NCBI GenBank assembly: GCA_020353195.1
Contig: CP070691.1
Coordinates: 1,368,781-1,414,354 of the forward strand
DNA length: 45,574 nt
Source: Phycisphaerales bacterium
Lineage (GTDB): Bacteria; Planctomycetota; Phycisphaerae; UBA1845
Reading direction: 5' to 3'
Shown piece after piece: positions 34,346 through 43,253 of this stretch (positions are counted from its first letter, which is position 1; each line of letters begins with the position of its first letter). The notes under the pieces are model-generated. The model was not told the origin of the DNA. It ran no database searches and saw only the letters and a program-made list of their open reading frames with translations. The position numbers and the translations under genes were made by a program.

Positions 34346-35887
34346 GTGAGTATCCGCTACGTCGGGGCCCAACTGGGCCTTCTCATTCTGGTGCTCAGCG
34401 GCACGATCGCCGCCGTCGGCGTGGGATCGGCCGTTGCCCAGGTCCTGGGCAACGCCGGCGAGGCGGCTGCTTCGCGGGCCCTGCTGGCCACCGCGGTGAT
34501 CGGCATCGCGCTGGGCTTCGGGCTGTGGCGGACCGGGCGGCGAGCGGGCGGGCAGCTCGGGCGCCGCGAAGCCATGCTTCTGGTGGCGGCCGGCTGGCTG
34601 GTCGGCGCCGCGCTGTCCGCGCTGCCGTACCGGTTGTGGGCGTCGGTGGAGGCCCTCGGCGAGCCGGCCGATCGGCCCTTTCGCTCCTTTGTCGACTGTT
34701 ATTTCGAAGCCATGAGCGGGCTGACCACGACTGGAGCCAGCGTGCTGAGCGACGTCACGATGGTGCCGGGTAGCCTGCTGCTGTGGCGGGCGCTGACCCA
34801 GTGGCTGGGCGGTCTGGGCATCATCGTTCTGTTCGTGGCCGTCCTGCCCTCGCTGGGCGTGGGCGGCAAGCGGGTGTTCCGCATCGAATCGCCCGGGCCG
34901 ACGCCGGAGGGCGTGCGCCCGAAGATTCAGGAGACGGCCCGCGTGCTCTGGCTGATTTACGTGGGGTTGTCGCTGGCGGAGGTGCTGGCGCTCAAGGTTC
35001 TGGGATTCAGCTGGTTCGAGTCCGTCTGTCATACGTTCGCCACACTGGCGACCGGCGGGTTCAGTACGCACAACACCAGCATTGGTGCGATGCATTCCGC
35101 CGCCGCCGACGTGGTGGTGATCATGTTCATGCTGCTGGCCGGCGTGAATTTCGGCATCTACTACCACCTGATACGCAAGCGGTGGCGGGCGGCGTACCGC
35201 GACCCCGAGCTCCGCCTGTATCTTGGCGTCGTGTTTGTCGGGTTCCTGATCGTCGCCGGGCATCTTCTCACGCATACGATCCACACCACCGTGGGCGAGC
35301 AGGTCAGGCCGTCGATTGGTTCCGCCGTGCGGTACGGGTTGTTCCAAACGGTTTCTCTGCAGACGACCACCGGGTTCTGCACTGCGGACTTCAACCAGTG
35401 GCCAGCGGCGGCCAGGACCGTGCTGGTCCTACTGATGTTCGTGGGGGCGTCGGCCGGTTCCACGGGCGGCGGCATCAAGATCGTTCGCTGTCTCATCACC
35501 GCCAAAGTGCTGTGGGGAGAGATGGAGCGTGTGTTCCGCCCGAACGTCATCCGCGTGGTGAAGATCGGCGACACGCCGGTGGACTCGGACCTGCGGCTGG
35601 CCACATTGTGTTATGTGATCATCATCGCGCTGTTGTTCGCGGGCGGAGGTATTGCCCTGCTGGTTCTCGAACAGGGCCAGGACATAGACGTCGTGACTGC
35701 GATCACCGCGTCAGCCGCAACCCTGAACAACATCGGGCCGGGGCTGGGCCTTGTCGGGGCCGTCGAGCACTACGGGTGGTTCAGCAAACCGAGCAAGCTC
35801 GTCCTGAGCCTGCTGATGGTGTTGGGGCGTTTGGAGGTCTACGCGATCGCGGTGCTGTTCCTCCCTCGCTTCTGGTTGCGCGAGTGA
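34346..35887 (+). CDS. trkH: Trk/Ktr-type potassium transporter TrkH
   Basis: The 513-residue membrane protein has eight to ten hydrophobic segments and the four selectivity-filter P loops in order: SGLTTTGASVL, ATGGFSTHN, LQTTTGFCTAD and TLNNIGPG. The loss of charge between loops, and the GGGIKIVR after the third loop, match TrkH. It conducts potassium under TrkA control. The GTG at 34346 is the likely start. Its 3' end is followed by a 208-base gap with a promoter for the next gene. Confidence 0.93.
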   Translation: MSIRYVGAQLGLLILVLSGTIAAVGVGSAVAQVLGNAGEAAASRALLATAVIGIALGFGLWRTGRRAGGQLGRREAMLLVAAGWLVGAALSALPYRLWASVEALGEPADRPFRSFVDCYFEAMSGLTTTGASVLSDVTMVPGSLLLWRALTQWLGGLGIIVLFVAVLPSLGVGGKRVFRIESPGPTPEGVRPKIQETARVLWLIYVGLSLAEVLALKVLGFSWFESVCHTFATLATGGFSTHNTSIGAMHSAAADVVVIMFMLLAGVNFGIYYHLIRKRWRAAYRDPELRLYLGVVFVGFLIVAGHLLTHTIHTTVGEQVRPSIGSAVRYGLFQTVSLQTTTGFCTADFNQWPAAARTVLVLLMFVGASAGSTGGGIKIVRCLITAKVLWGEMERVFRPNVIRVVKIGDTPVDSDLRLATLCYVIIIALLFAGGGIALLVLEQGQDIDVVTAITASAATLNNIGPGLGLVGAVEHYGWFSKPSKLVLSLLMVLGRLEVYAIAVLFLPRFWLRE

Positions 35888-35940
35888 CCGGTGCGTCGCG
35901 TGTTCCCGACATGGCGTTTGCCGGCGTTGGAGGCCGGTCC

Positions 35941-35969
35941 ATGACGCCGGGGCGACGGACGTGTAGAAT
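35941..35969 (+). promoter_or_regulatory. Candidate promoter upstream of the RND transporter
   Basis: ATGACG (35941-35946) and TAGAAT (35964-35969) are 17 bases apart. The TSS would leave a leader of about 120 bases before the ATG at 36096. Only the -10 is strong. Confidence 0.4.
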
Positions 35970-36095
35970 GGTGGGCGGTTCGGGCGGGAAGTGGCCCGGG
36001 CGGGCCGACCGTTTGGGGGCCGGCGGGGGGGGATTCGGGGTCGAGATTCTCGGCGTTCTGACGTTTCATCGCCGTGTCGTTTCCGGGAGCGTCTG

Positions 36096-39000
36096 ATGAC
36101 GTCTTTACCGCGCATCAGCGTGAACAACCCGATCCTGGTGAACCTGATGATGTTCGGCGTCATCGTGGGCGGGGTGTACAGCGCGTTCTCGCTTGTTCGG
36201 GAGATGTTTCCGGAGTTCGCCCCGAACATGGTCATGATCAATACGATCTATCCGGGGGCAACGCCCGCTGAGGTGGAACGGGGCATCGCGATCAAGATCG
36301 AAGAGCAGGTCAAAGACCTCGACGGCATCGACGAGATGCGTACCACGATCAACGAAGGGTCCAGCACGATTCTCATCGAGCTGCGAAGTGATTTCGAGGA
36401 GCTCGACCAGGCCGTCACCGACGCGCGGGACGCGGTCGACGCCATCCCCCGCGATGACTTCCCGGAGGAGGCTGAGGAGACCATCGTTCGGCGCTTCGAG
36501 CCCAAGCTTCCGGTGATCAACGCCACGGTATACGGCAGTGCGGGTGACAAGGCGCTCAAGGAACTGGGGCAGCGACTTCGCGACGACATTCTGGCCCTGC
36601 CCGAAATCACGGATGTGATGTTGAGCGGGATCCGGCGCGACGAGATTGCGGTGGAGGTTCGGCCCGAGCAGCTGATCCGACACAAACTTTCGTTCATGGA
36701 AATCGGCGACGCCATTCGCCGAGGCAACCTCGACGTGCCGGGTGGGCAGGTCAAGACGACCGACGGCAACGTGGCCGTCCGCACTCTCGGCGAGTCGGAC
36801 CGGGCGGAGGTCATCGCCAACATCGTGGTGCGCAGCGATCCGACGGGCAAGGTGATCCGCGTGGGCGACGTCGCCACCGTGATCGACGGATTCGAGGACG
36901 CCGACGTGCTGGCGCGGCTTGACGGGGAACCGGCGGTCAGCGTCACCGTGTACAAGACGGCCGACCAGGACGCTATCGAGATTTCCCAGATGGTCCGGGC
37001 GATGGTTGCGGGCAAGCAAAGGCTGCCCCTGGAATCACAAGGGCTCGAGCGCGGGTTCGGGCTGAGCAGGCAGGCCGAGCAAATCTACGACGAGGCCTAC
37101 GCGAGCCCGTACACCGACATCAGCGGGCAGGCGAACGTGAAGACGCACACGAATCTTGCGCGGTTCATCGAGAGCCGCCTGGACCTGCTGCGGCGCAACG
37201 GTACATGGGGTCTGACGCTGGTTTTTCTGTCGTTGCTGCTGCTGCTCAACTGGCGGATCGCTTTCTGGGTGATGGTGGGTCTGCTGCTGGCCATCCTGGG
37301 GACGTTTCTGGCCATGAAGGCTTTCGGCATGACGCTGAACCTGATCAGCATGTTCGGGTTGATCGTGGTGCTGGGGCTGCTGGTTGACGACGCCATCATC
37401 GTCGGCGAGCACGTGTTCACGAAAGTTGAGGAAGGGATGGAGCCTTCGCAGGCGGCGATCGTCGGGACCGAGGCGGTCACCAAGCCGGTGACCATTGCGA
37501 TCGCCACGACCATTGTCGCGTTCGCACCGCTGTTGTTCATCGAGGGGCGAATCGGGGAGTTTATGGGTGTTTTGCCTCCAGTGGTGATGTGCGCGTTGGC
37601 GATCTCGCTGTTCGAAGCCCTGACCATCCTGCCGTCCCACCTGGCCGAGTGGCTGCGCCCCCTGCGTGTGGAGCGGACGGCAGCGGAGTCGACGGGATTT
37701 TCGCTTCGACGGATAGGCGAGCGCCTGCGAGCGACCCAACGATACCTGCTGAAGGATGTCTTCATCGAGGGATACGAGCGGTTTCTGCGGCTGGCTGTGT
37801 CTTACCGCTACGTCACGGTGGGGGCGGCAGTCTTCTGCCTTATGGTCGCGCTGGCTGCGGTGAGGACGGGGCACGTTCCGTTCGTGGTTTTTCAGAAGAT
37901 GGACGCCGAGACGCTGACCGCGCAGCTCAAGATGCCGGTGGGTACGCCTGTCGAGCAGACGGACGATGCGATGCGGATCATCGAGGAGGCGTCCATGGGC
38001 CTGCCGGAATTGAGCACGCTGTACACACTGGTGGGTGCTCAGATCGACATGCGGGAGGGCACTGATGTGTCCAACAGTCACCTGGCCCAGTGTATCCTGG
38101 AGCTCAAGCCAATCGAGGAGCGTGAGCGCACGAGCGAGGACATTCTCCGCGAGCTGCGTGCAGAAGCGGCATCTGTGCGCGGCGCGAACTCGCTCCGATT
38201 CGAAGCCATGCAGGGCGGCCCGGGCGGGGAACCGATCCAGATCGAGATCAGCGGCGACCGTGTGGAAGACCTTGTCGCCATCAGTGACCGGTTGAAGAAG
38301 CGCCTCCGGGATTTCGACGGCGTGTACGACATTTCGGACGATTTTGACGCTGGGCGCCGCGAGGTGCAGATCGAGCTGCTGGAGTCCGCCCGGGCGTTGG
38401 GCTTGACCACCGAGTCACTGGCCATGCAGGTGCGGGCCGCGTTCTACGGGCTCGAAGCGCGCAAGGTTCAACGGGCCCGCGAGGACGTCAAGATCATGGT
38501 TCGCTATCCGGAATCGGCGCGACGACAGATTTACGATCTGGAGTCGATGCGCATCGCCATTCCTGACGGGACGCTGGTGCCGTTTACCGAGGTCGCGCGG
38601 ATGAGTGAGGGCAAAGGCTTCGCCACGATCAAACGCCGGAGCCAGAAGCGCGCCGTAACCGTTACCGCCGACGTAGATGAAGCCATCGCCAACGCCGGTC
38701 AGATTCTCGGAGAGCTCCGAGGGGACTTCGCCGAGTTGCAGGGGGCGTACCCGGGCGTGATCTTCGAGTTGGGTGGGCAGCAGCGCGAGTTCGTCAAGGC
38801 GTTCGGCTCGCTGTGGAAGGACTTCATTGCCGCCATCCTGTTCATTTACGTGCTTCTGGCCGGGCTGTTCAAGAGCTACGTGCAGCCGTTGATCGTCATG
38901 GCGGCGATTCCCTTCGGGCTGGTCGGCGCGGTGGCCGGCCATTACGTGATGGGCTTTCCGCTGACGATTCTCTCACTGATCGGTTTGGTGGCCCTTACCG

Positions 39001-39350
39001 GCATTGTGGTCAACGATTCGCTGATCCTGGTGGACTTCATCAACCGGAGGGTCGCGCAGGGTACGCCCGTGTTTGAAGCCATCGTGGACGGCGGCAGGGC
39101 CCGCATCCGTGCCATCATTCTGACATCGATCACGACGATCCTTGGGCTCGCGCCGTTACTGGCGGAACAGTCGTTCCAGGCCCGGTTTCTGATCCCGATG
39201 GGCGTTTCGATTGCGTTCGGACTGGCCTTCGCCACGGTGCTGACGCTGGTCGTCGTCCCGTCGCTCTACATGATCGTGTACGACGCCCGCCGCATGCTGG
39301 CCGGGATTCGCGGTCTGTTCCCCGCCATCGTGGCCAGGCCAGAGGTGTAG
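36096..39350 (+). CDS. RND-family (AcrB/MexB-like) efflux transporter
   Basis: The ATG at 36096 (GGGAG upstream) gives 1,084 residues, in the range of AcrB-type pumps. N-terminal ISVNNPILVNLMMFGVIVGGVYS, PEFAPNMVMINTIYPGATPAEVE and the porter-domain strands follow the HAE-type RND order. The proton relay in TM4 reads LLVDDAIIVGEHVF with the conserved Asp pair. Near the C-terminus, LTGIVVNDSLILVDFINRR is the second-half homologue of that segment. Such pumps export lipophilic compounds or, in the HAE/SecDF-like broad family, other substrates. No membrane-fusion or outer-membrane partner is adjacent; the gene stands alone between trkH and a zinc-ribbon gene. Confidence 0.92.
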   Translation: MTSLPRISVNNPILVNLMMFGVIVGGVYSAFSLVREMFPEFAPNMVMINTIYPGATPAEVERGIAIKIEEQVKDLDGIDEMRTTINEGSSTILIELRSDFEELDQAVTDARDAVDAIPRDDFPEEAEETIVRRFEPKLPVINATVYGSAGDKALKELGQRLRDDILALPEITDVMLSGIRRDEIAVEVRPEQLIRHKLSFMEIGDAIRRGNLDVPGGQVKTTDGNVAVRTLGESDRAEVIANIVVRSDPTGKVIRVGDVATVIDGFEDADVLARLDGEPAVSVTVYKTADQDAIEISQMVRAMVAGKQRLPLESQGLERGFGLSRQAEQIYDEAYASPYTDISGQANVKTHTNLARFIESRLDLLRRNGTWGLTLVFLSLLLLLNWRIAFWVMVGLLLAILGTFLAMKAFGMTLNLISMFGLIVVLGLLVDDAIIVGEHVFTKVEEGMEPSQAAIVGTEAVTKPVTIAIATTIVAFAPLLFIEGRIGEFMGVLPPVVMCALAISLFEALTILPSHLAEWLRPLRVERTAAESTGFSLRRIGERLRATQRYLLKDVFIEGYERFLRLAVSYRYVTVGAAVFCLMVALAAVRTGHVPFVVFQKMDAETLTAQLKMPVGTPVEQTDDAMRIIEEASMGLPELSTLYTLVGAQIDMREGTDVSNSHLAQCILELKPIEERERTSEDILRELRAEAASVRGANSLRFEAMQGGPGGEPIQIEISGDRVEDLVAISDRLKKRLRDFDGVYDISDDFDAGRREVQIELLESARALGLTTESLAMQVRAAFYGLEARKVQRAREDVKIMVRYPESARRQIYDLESMRIAIPDGTLVPFTEVARMSEGKGFATIKRRSQKRAVTVTADVDEAIANAGQILGELRGDFAELQGAYPGVIFELGGQQREFVKAFGSLWKDFIAAILFIYVLLAGLFKSYVQPLIVMAAIPFGLVGAVAGHYVMGFPLTILSLIGLVALTGIVVNDSLILVDFINRRVAQGTPVFEAIVDGGRARIRAIILTSITTILGLAPLLAEQSFQARFLIPMGVSIAFGLAFATVLTLVVVPSLYMIVYDARRMLAGIRGLFPAIVARPEV

Positions 39351-39494
39351 ATGCCCTGCGCCGGCTCCGGCCTCCGCGCAGGCCTTCGCGGAACACGCAC
39401 CCTTGACCTGCCTGTGAAGTGCCCCGATCATGAATGGTCGGCGACCGCGCCCGTCTGACAGAAACGCAAACGGAACCCCCGCCCGCTGAACGAC

Positions 39495-40403
39495 ATGGAC
39501 TTGACCTGCCCGTACTGCCGTCACGTCGTCGAGGTTGCCGATCCGGCATCGAGAACTCCCTTGCGATGCGGCAATTGCGGCGCCGTCGTTCCGCCACCGG
39601 AGAGTATCACCCCCCGGGCGTCGCCGGCCGGTGTCAGCGTATCGACGGCTCTGCCGACCACATCGAGTGCGGATGGGCTGGCCGTTGCCGCCCTGATTCT
39701 CGGCATGCTTTTCTTTGTTCCGGTCGTCACGCAGGTGCTGGCCATCACGCTGGGGATCATCGCGCTGCTGCGGCGCCCCGGCGACCGACCGGGGCGAGGC
39801 GGATCGCGAACCGCCTGGGCGGGTCTGCTGCTCGGGTGCGTGTTCCTGGCCGGATGGAGCTGGCTGCTGATTCTCGTGGTCTCGACCGTGACCAGGGGGT
39901 TTGCCGCCCGCCCGGGCGGTGTCGTCGGCGTGGGATACGGTCGCGCGTACCGACCGGTCGACGCGGCCAGCGAAGCCGCGATGGAAGAGAGCATTGCAGC
40001 CCGGGCGTGTCTGGAAGCGCTGTTCTCGGCCGCGCGGGCCTATCATCTGGACTACCGGGCGTGGCCCGAGAATGTCGATGTACTGACACCGATCTACCTT
40101 TCAGAGGAGATGGGAGACACCGCGCGCCGCCAGTCCGGCGCCGCGCAAGAACTGATGATAACGATGGTGGCGGGTGTGGATCCCGCCCGTGATCCACCCG
40201 ACCGGATCATCGCCTACTCCGCACAGGTTCGGCATGATTTGGTCGGCGAAGGTCTGGCCCGACCGCACCGGTGGGTGCTGCGACTGAACGGCCGGGTCAC
40301 ACTGGTCCCTGCCGACGACGTGAACAACTCCCCCGGCGGACCGAACGCCGCGAGTTCCGAATCGTCCGGCTCGCCGCCAGGGCAACCGCGATCGGCACCG
40401 TAA
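39495..40403 (+). CDS. Zinc-ribbon / DUF4190-like membrane protein
   Basis: The 302-residue product starts with a zinc ribbon (CPYC at 5-8, CGNC at 25-28), then a flexible linker and two hydrophobic hairpins (about 65-92 and 107-132) of DUF4190 type: LAVAALILGMLFFVPVVTQVLAITLGIIAL...AWAGLLLGCVF. A soluble C-terminal domain of about 150 residues (SIAARACLEALFSAARAYHLDY...) resembles the small alpha-beta domain after pilin-like/DUF4190 proteins of Planctomycetota, but no known fold was recognised. The start has no strong ribosome site. It lies 18 bases before the MBL gene and probably shares its message. Confidence 0.72.
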   Translation: MDLTCPYCRHVVEVADPASRTPLRCGNCGAVVPPPESITPRASPAGVSVSTALPTTSSADGLAVAALILGMLFFVPVVTQVLAITLGIIALLRRPGDRPGRGGSRTAWAGLLLGCVFLAGWSWLLILVVSTVTRGFAARPGGVVGVGYGRAYRPVDAASEAAMEESIAARACLEALFSAARAYHLDYRAWPENVDVLTPIYLSEEMGDTARRQSGAAQELMITMVAGVDPARDPPDRIIAYSAQVRHDLVGEGLARPHRWVLRLNGRVTLVPADDVNNSPGGPNAASSESSGSPPGQPRSAP

Positions 40404-40421
40404 CGATGGAGCGCTGAGTCG

Positions 40422-41303
40422 ATGCTGACACTTACCTTCCTGGGCGTGGGTAATGCCTTCGCCAAGCGCAATTTTCACTCGAATGCCCTGGTCGAGGCGT
40501 GGTCGAGAGGGCCGGATCACGAGCAGGAACCTCAAGACACGCTCTTGATCGACTTCGGCACCACCGGACCTCTGGCGTTGCATCAACTGAAGGACCGCCC
40601 CGGCTTTGCGTATCTTGACGCCGACGGCGTTGCAGACTACACGAGGATTCGACACGTCTTTATCACGCATCAGCATGCGGACCACATCGGCGGGCTGGAA
40701 GAACTGGCGTTCATGAATACATGTGTCCTGACGCGCACCGGGGCGTCCCCGCCATTCAGGCCCCGGCTCATCGTCGTGGGTGACATGCATCAGGCACTCT
40801 GGGACGGGTCACTCAAGGGCGGTCTGAGGGTCCTTCAAGGGCGCTACGCCGCGCTGGAGGATTACTTCTGCCCCGTAGCCCTCGACTTACGAGGCCCCGA
40901 GCCCGACGCCTTCACGTTGGCCGACCGATACCGCTTCGTGCCCGTGCCCACCGACCATCTGCACGTTGAGGAGAGGTTTGACTGGCCTTCCTTCGGCCTG
41001 CAGATGATCGACGCGCCGACGGGGCGATCGGTCTTCTACACCGGCGACTCACGATTTGACTTCGCAGCCTATCGGCGCCTGATGGCCGACGCCGACCTGT
41101 GCTTCCATGAGGTGCAGCTTGTCGATCAGCCTGACCCGGTCCACGCCCTGCTGAGCGAGTTGCGAGCCCTGCCCGCCGAAATCAAGAAGAAGACCGTTCT
41201 CTACCACTATGGCGACGACTGGGACTCGGGTGAGTTCGATTTCGTGAACGAGGAGTTCGCCGGTTTCGCCAAGCCACAGCAGCGGTATGTTCTGTTTGAC
41301 TAG
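40422..41303 (+). CDS. Metallo-beta-lactamase-fold hydrolase
   Basis: The 293-residue protein opens with MLTLTFLGVGNAFA and has the signature ITHQHADHIGGLEE (HQHADH at 83-88), with later metal ligands expected in the PTDHLHVEE, YTGDSRFD and VLYHYGDDW regions. The LGxGxA...HSN opening is reminiscent of RNase Z/ribonuclease BN-type MBL proteins, but the flexible arm and family-specific motifs were not found, so a specific function is not assigned. GGAG precedes the ATG. Confidence 0.85.
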   Translation: MLTLTFLGVGNAFAKRNFHSNALVEAWSRGPDHEQEPQDTLLIDFGTTGPLALHQLKDRPGFAYLDADGVADYTRIRHVFITHQHADHIGGLEELAFMNTCVLTRTGASPPFRPRLIVVGDMHQALWDGSLKGGLRVLQGRYAALEDYFCPVALDLRGPEPDAFTLADRYRFVPVPTDHLHVEERFDWPSFGLQMIDAPTGRSVFYTGDSRFDFAAYRRLMADADLCFHEVQLVDQPDPVHALLSELRALPAEIKKKTVLYHYGDDWDSGEFDFVNEEFAGFAKPQQRYVLFD

Positions 41304-41343
41304 TGCCGGTCGAAGGAAGCTCATCGCCCCGAGGCTGGACGAG

Positions 41344-41450
41344 CCGCGACCGTAAGGGAGCGGTCGGCAGCTGGCTGAGGTGCAAGGTGCCGCTCCCTTA
41401 TCTGCCCTCGGCGGACGGTTGGGATCAGTGCCGCTCCCTTACGGTCGCGG
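41344..41450. repeat. Inverted pair of a short interspersed repeat, plus a partial copy
   Basis: CCGCGACCGTAAGGGAGCGG (41344-41363) is repeated exactly in reverse complement at 41431-41450. A partial copy, CCGCTCCCTTA, sits at 41390-41400. It fills most of the 167-base gap between the MBL gene and the convergent phosphatase gene. The inverted arms could fold into a long stem (REP/BIME-like), perhaps acting as terminator or mRNA 3' end. Related copies: 43081-43094 and 12595-12608. Confidence 0.7.
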
Positions 41451-41470
41451 TTCGGTTCCGGTTGGGGTCC

Positions 41471-42949
41471 TCATTTGGCGGGGAGATCGTGCCGAACGTA
41501 TCGCCCCAGGTCCTGCACCCGCAGCAGGGGCGGCAGTGACGTGTGGTTCGACAGCGCGAACGTCGTGCTGCCCCGGTGGGTCAGCGCGCCATGGGTGCTG
41601 GCGACGTCAACCATGGCGGCGAAGAACCCGCTGCCGCAGAACGAGCCCTCCCGCAGGCTGACGATCACGTCGGCGGAGTTGTGCACCAATCCGTTGAACG
41701 CGAGCCAGATCCGCCACAACGGGTCCGGGTAGATATGGTCGGCCGTCGCCGTGAGCCAGTCACGGTCGGACACGCTCCCGTCAGGGGCGATTCTCCCGGA
41801 TGCTCTGAGCCGTTCGAGGATCGGCGCCAGTCGCAGCGGGTCGCCTTCCGACGCCTCGTAGATGAACCCGTCGCGCGTTCGGCGGATATGGGCGATCTGT
41901 CGACCGCTGCGAACCATGATGACCCCTCCGGACGGCTCTGCAGAGACGGGATACATGATCAAGTCAGCCGCGGGCTCACTGAGCAGTGCCTCGGCGACGC
42001 CTTGGGGATCGCGCGTGTGCAGGACGGCGCAAGACACCAGGCCGTACCGCGGCACGCACACGTCCCGGTGATCGTTCAGCTGTCTGGACACGCGGTATCC
42101 GCCGGATTCGAGGCGCTGGCGCAGGTCGATCTGCGTCGCTGGTTTCAGGTCGTGTCCGTGGTCTGCCAGAAGCGTGAACCGGATTTGCCCCCGCCGTTCG
42201 TACGTCATCTGTTCGCACAGGTTGTCGACGTCTTTGAGGTACTCGACGATCGCGTCTCGCCCGCCGCGAGTCGCGAGCCCGGCGGTCGACACGGAGTAGG
42301 CACGCACCGTTTGCGAGTTGCAGCTGCGGATCGCGCGGCGGATGCCGTTCAACTCGTGCCTCCACAATCCTTTCGGGTCGAGATAGCTCTTCGCGTCCAG
42401 CCACAGGCTGCAACGGTAGTCCATCGCCGTCAGCCACGGCGCGTTCGCGCCACTCAGGTAAACGCTCGTGCCACCGCTGGGCGCGTTCTTCCGGCGGTCG
42501 AAGTACAAGGCTTCATATCCCGGGCACGCCTGATCCGTGAAGACCCGGGTCAGCGCCAGGTCGGTCATCGCCGGAAATACGCTGATCACCCTGGCCGGCG
42601 GCGGAAACAGGCGGAACCAGCCCTGCCGATACATTTCATCAACGACGTCAAAGGGGACCCCGTCCAGAACCAGGACCGCGTGCACGCATTGGTCGGGCGC
42701 AAGGTCGCGGGGCCGAACCGTTTCGTCCACCTGGCCATCCCCCGTCGTGTCGAAGCGAAGTTCTGTTTTTTGACCGTTCTCGTCGAGACGCTGCCAGTAG
42801 TCGTCGCGCCCGTTGCCGTCCATGTCGAACGCGATCTCGCGCTCGCCGCTCCGTACCGGCTGAACCGGAAACCACGGGGCCTGTGTGCACCCGGCGGCGA
42901 CCACGGAGACTGCAAGCGTCAGGGCGACGTTAATCAAACTGGTGTACAA
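41471..42949 (-). CDS. Lipoprotein with alkaline-phosphatase-superfamily core
   Basis: The product has 492 residues from a TTG at 42949 (GGAGG upstream; ATG absent), starting with a lipoprotein signal ending VVAAGC (Cys21). Next come two calcium-loop-like repeats, DMDGNGRDD and DTTGDGQVDE, as in EF-hand/FG-GAP or thrombospondin-type regions. The rest follows the phosphodiesterase/alkaline phosphatase superfamily: HAVLVLDGVPFDVVDEM, FPAMTDLALTRVF (candidate nucleophile Thr), and LLADHGHDL (metal-binding Asp-His). It may hydrolyse a phosphate ester on the cell surface. The assignment rests on these short motifs, so it is moderate. Confidence 0.72.
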   Translation of the reverse strand: MYTSLINVALTLAVSVVAAGCTQAPWFPVQPVRSGEREIAFDMDGNGRDDYWQRLDENGQKTELRFDTTGDGQVDETVRPRDLAPDQCVHAVLVLDGVPFDVVDEMYRQGWFRLFPPPARVISVFPAMTDLALTRVFTDQACPGYEALYFDRRKNAPSGGTSVYLSGANAPWLTAMDYRCSLWLDAKSYLDPKGLWRHELNGIRRAIRSCNSQTVRAYSVSTAGLATRGGRDAIVEYLKDVDNLCEQMTYERRGQIRFTLLADHGHDLKPATQIDLRQRLESGGYRVSRQLNDHRDVCVPRYGLVSCAVLHTRDPQGVAEALLSEPAADLIMYPVSAEPSGGVIMVRSGRQIAHIRRTRDGFIYEASEGDPLRLAPILERLRASGRIAPDGSVSDRDWLTATADHIYPDPLWRIWLAFNGLVHNSADVIVSLREGSFCGSGFFAAMVDVASTHGALTHRGSTTFALSNHTSLPPLLRVQDLGRYVRHDLPAK

Positions 42950-43080
42950 TTGCTCTGCGACCTCCTCGGCTCACGCCAGCGATGCGGGACCGCGGGACGG
43001 GTGTGCGACAACTGTCGCGATGCAACTCGACGCGAGCCGCGCCTACCTGGAATCGCTTTGGCCTGCCGACGTTCTGACCC

Positions 43081-43094
43081 CTCCCTTACGGTCG
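43081..43094. repeat. Copy of the short interspersed repeat (CTCCCTTACGGTCG)
   Basis: This exact 14-mer equals the reverse complement of the core CGACCGTAAGGGAG found at 41344-41450. It is in the 304-base gap 42950-43253, between the phosphatase lipoprotein and citrate synthase genes. Besides this repeat and the citrate synthase terminator, no gene was seen there. Confidence 0.55.
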
Positions 43095-43201
43095 GGGCTC
43101 GTATCAGGCTCGGACGAGTTTACGGTCTGATGAATCACTGCACCATAGCAGCATGCACGATTCTGCATGAGTTGGGCGGCTGGCAGCTTGCCAGAGTAAA
43201 G

Positions 43202-43237
43202 AAAAAAGGCCGACGAGGCATCAGCCCCGCCGGCCTT
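43202..43237 (-). terminator. gltA: Rho-independent terminator of the citrate synthase gene
   Basis: On the minus strand, AAGGCCG...CGGCCTT arms (43231-43237 with 43206-43212) plus an inner CGGGGC/GCCTCG-like pairing enclose a TGAT loop. A run of six T follows (43202-43207 on the minus strand). It lies 17 bases after the gltA stop. This is the only classical intrinsic terminator found in the window. Confidence 0.85.
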
Positions 43238-43253
43238 ATCTCGCTTCTTGGTT

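Noticed and set aside
32120..35347. 1,075-codon open frame on the minus strand over the DUF1570, trkA and trkH genes
   Set aside because: It is antisense to three genes with clear family motifs. Its product is Arg/His/Gln/Pro-rich without any domain, as expected of a GC-rich shadow frame.
41344..41450. CRISPR array
   Set aside because: Only two full inverted copies and one partial are present, with no regular spacers and no cas genes.
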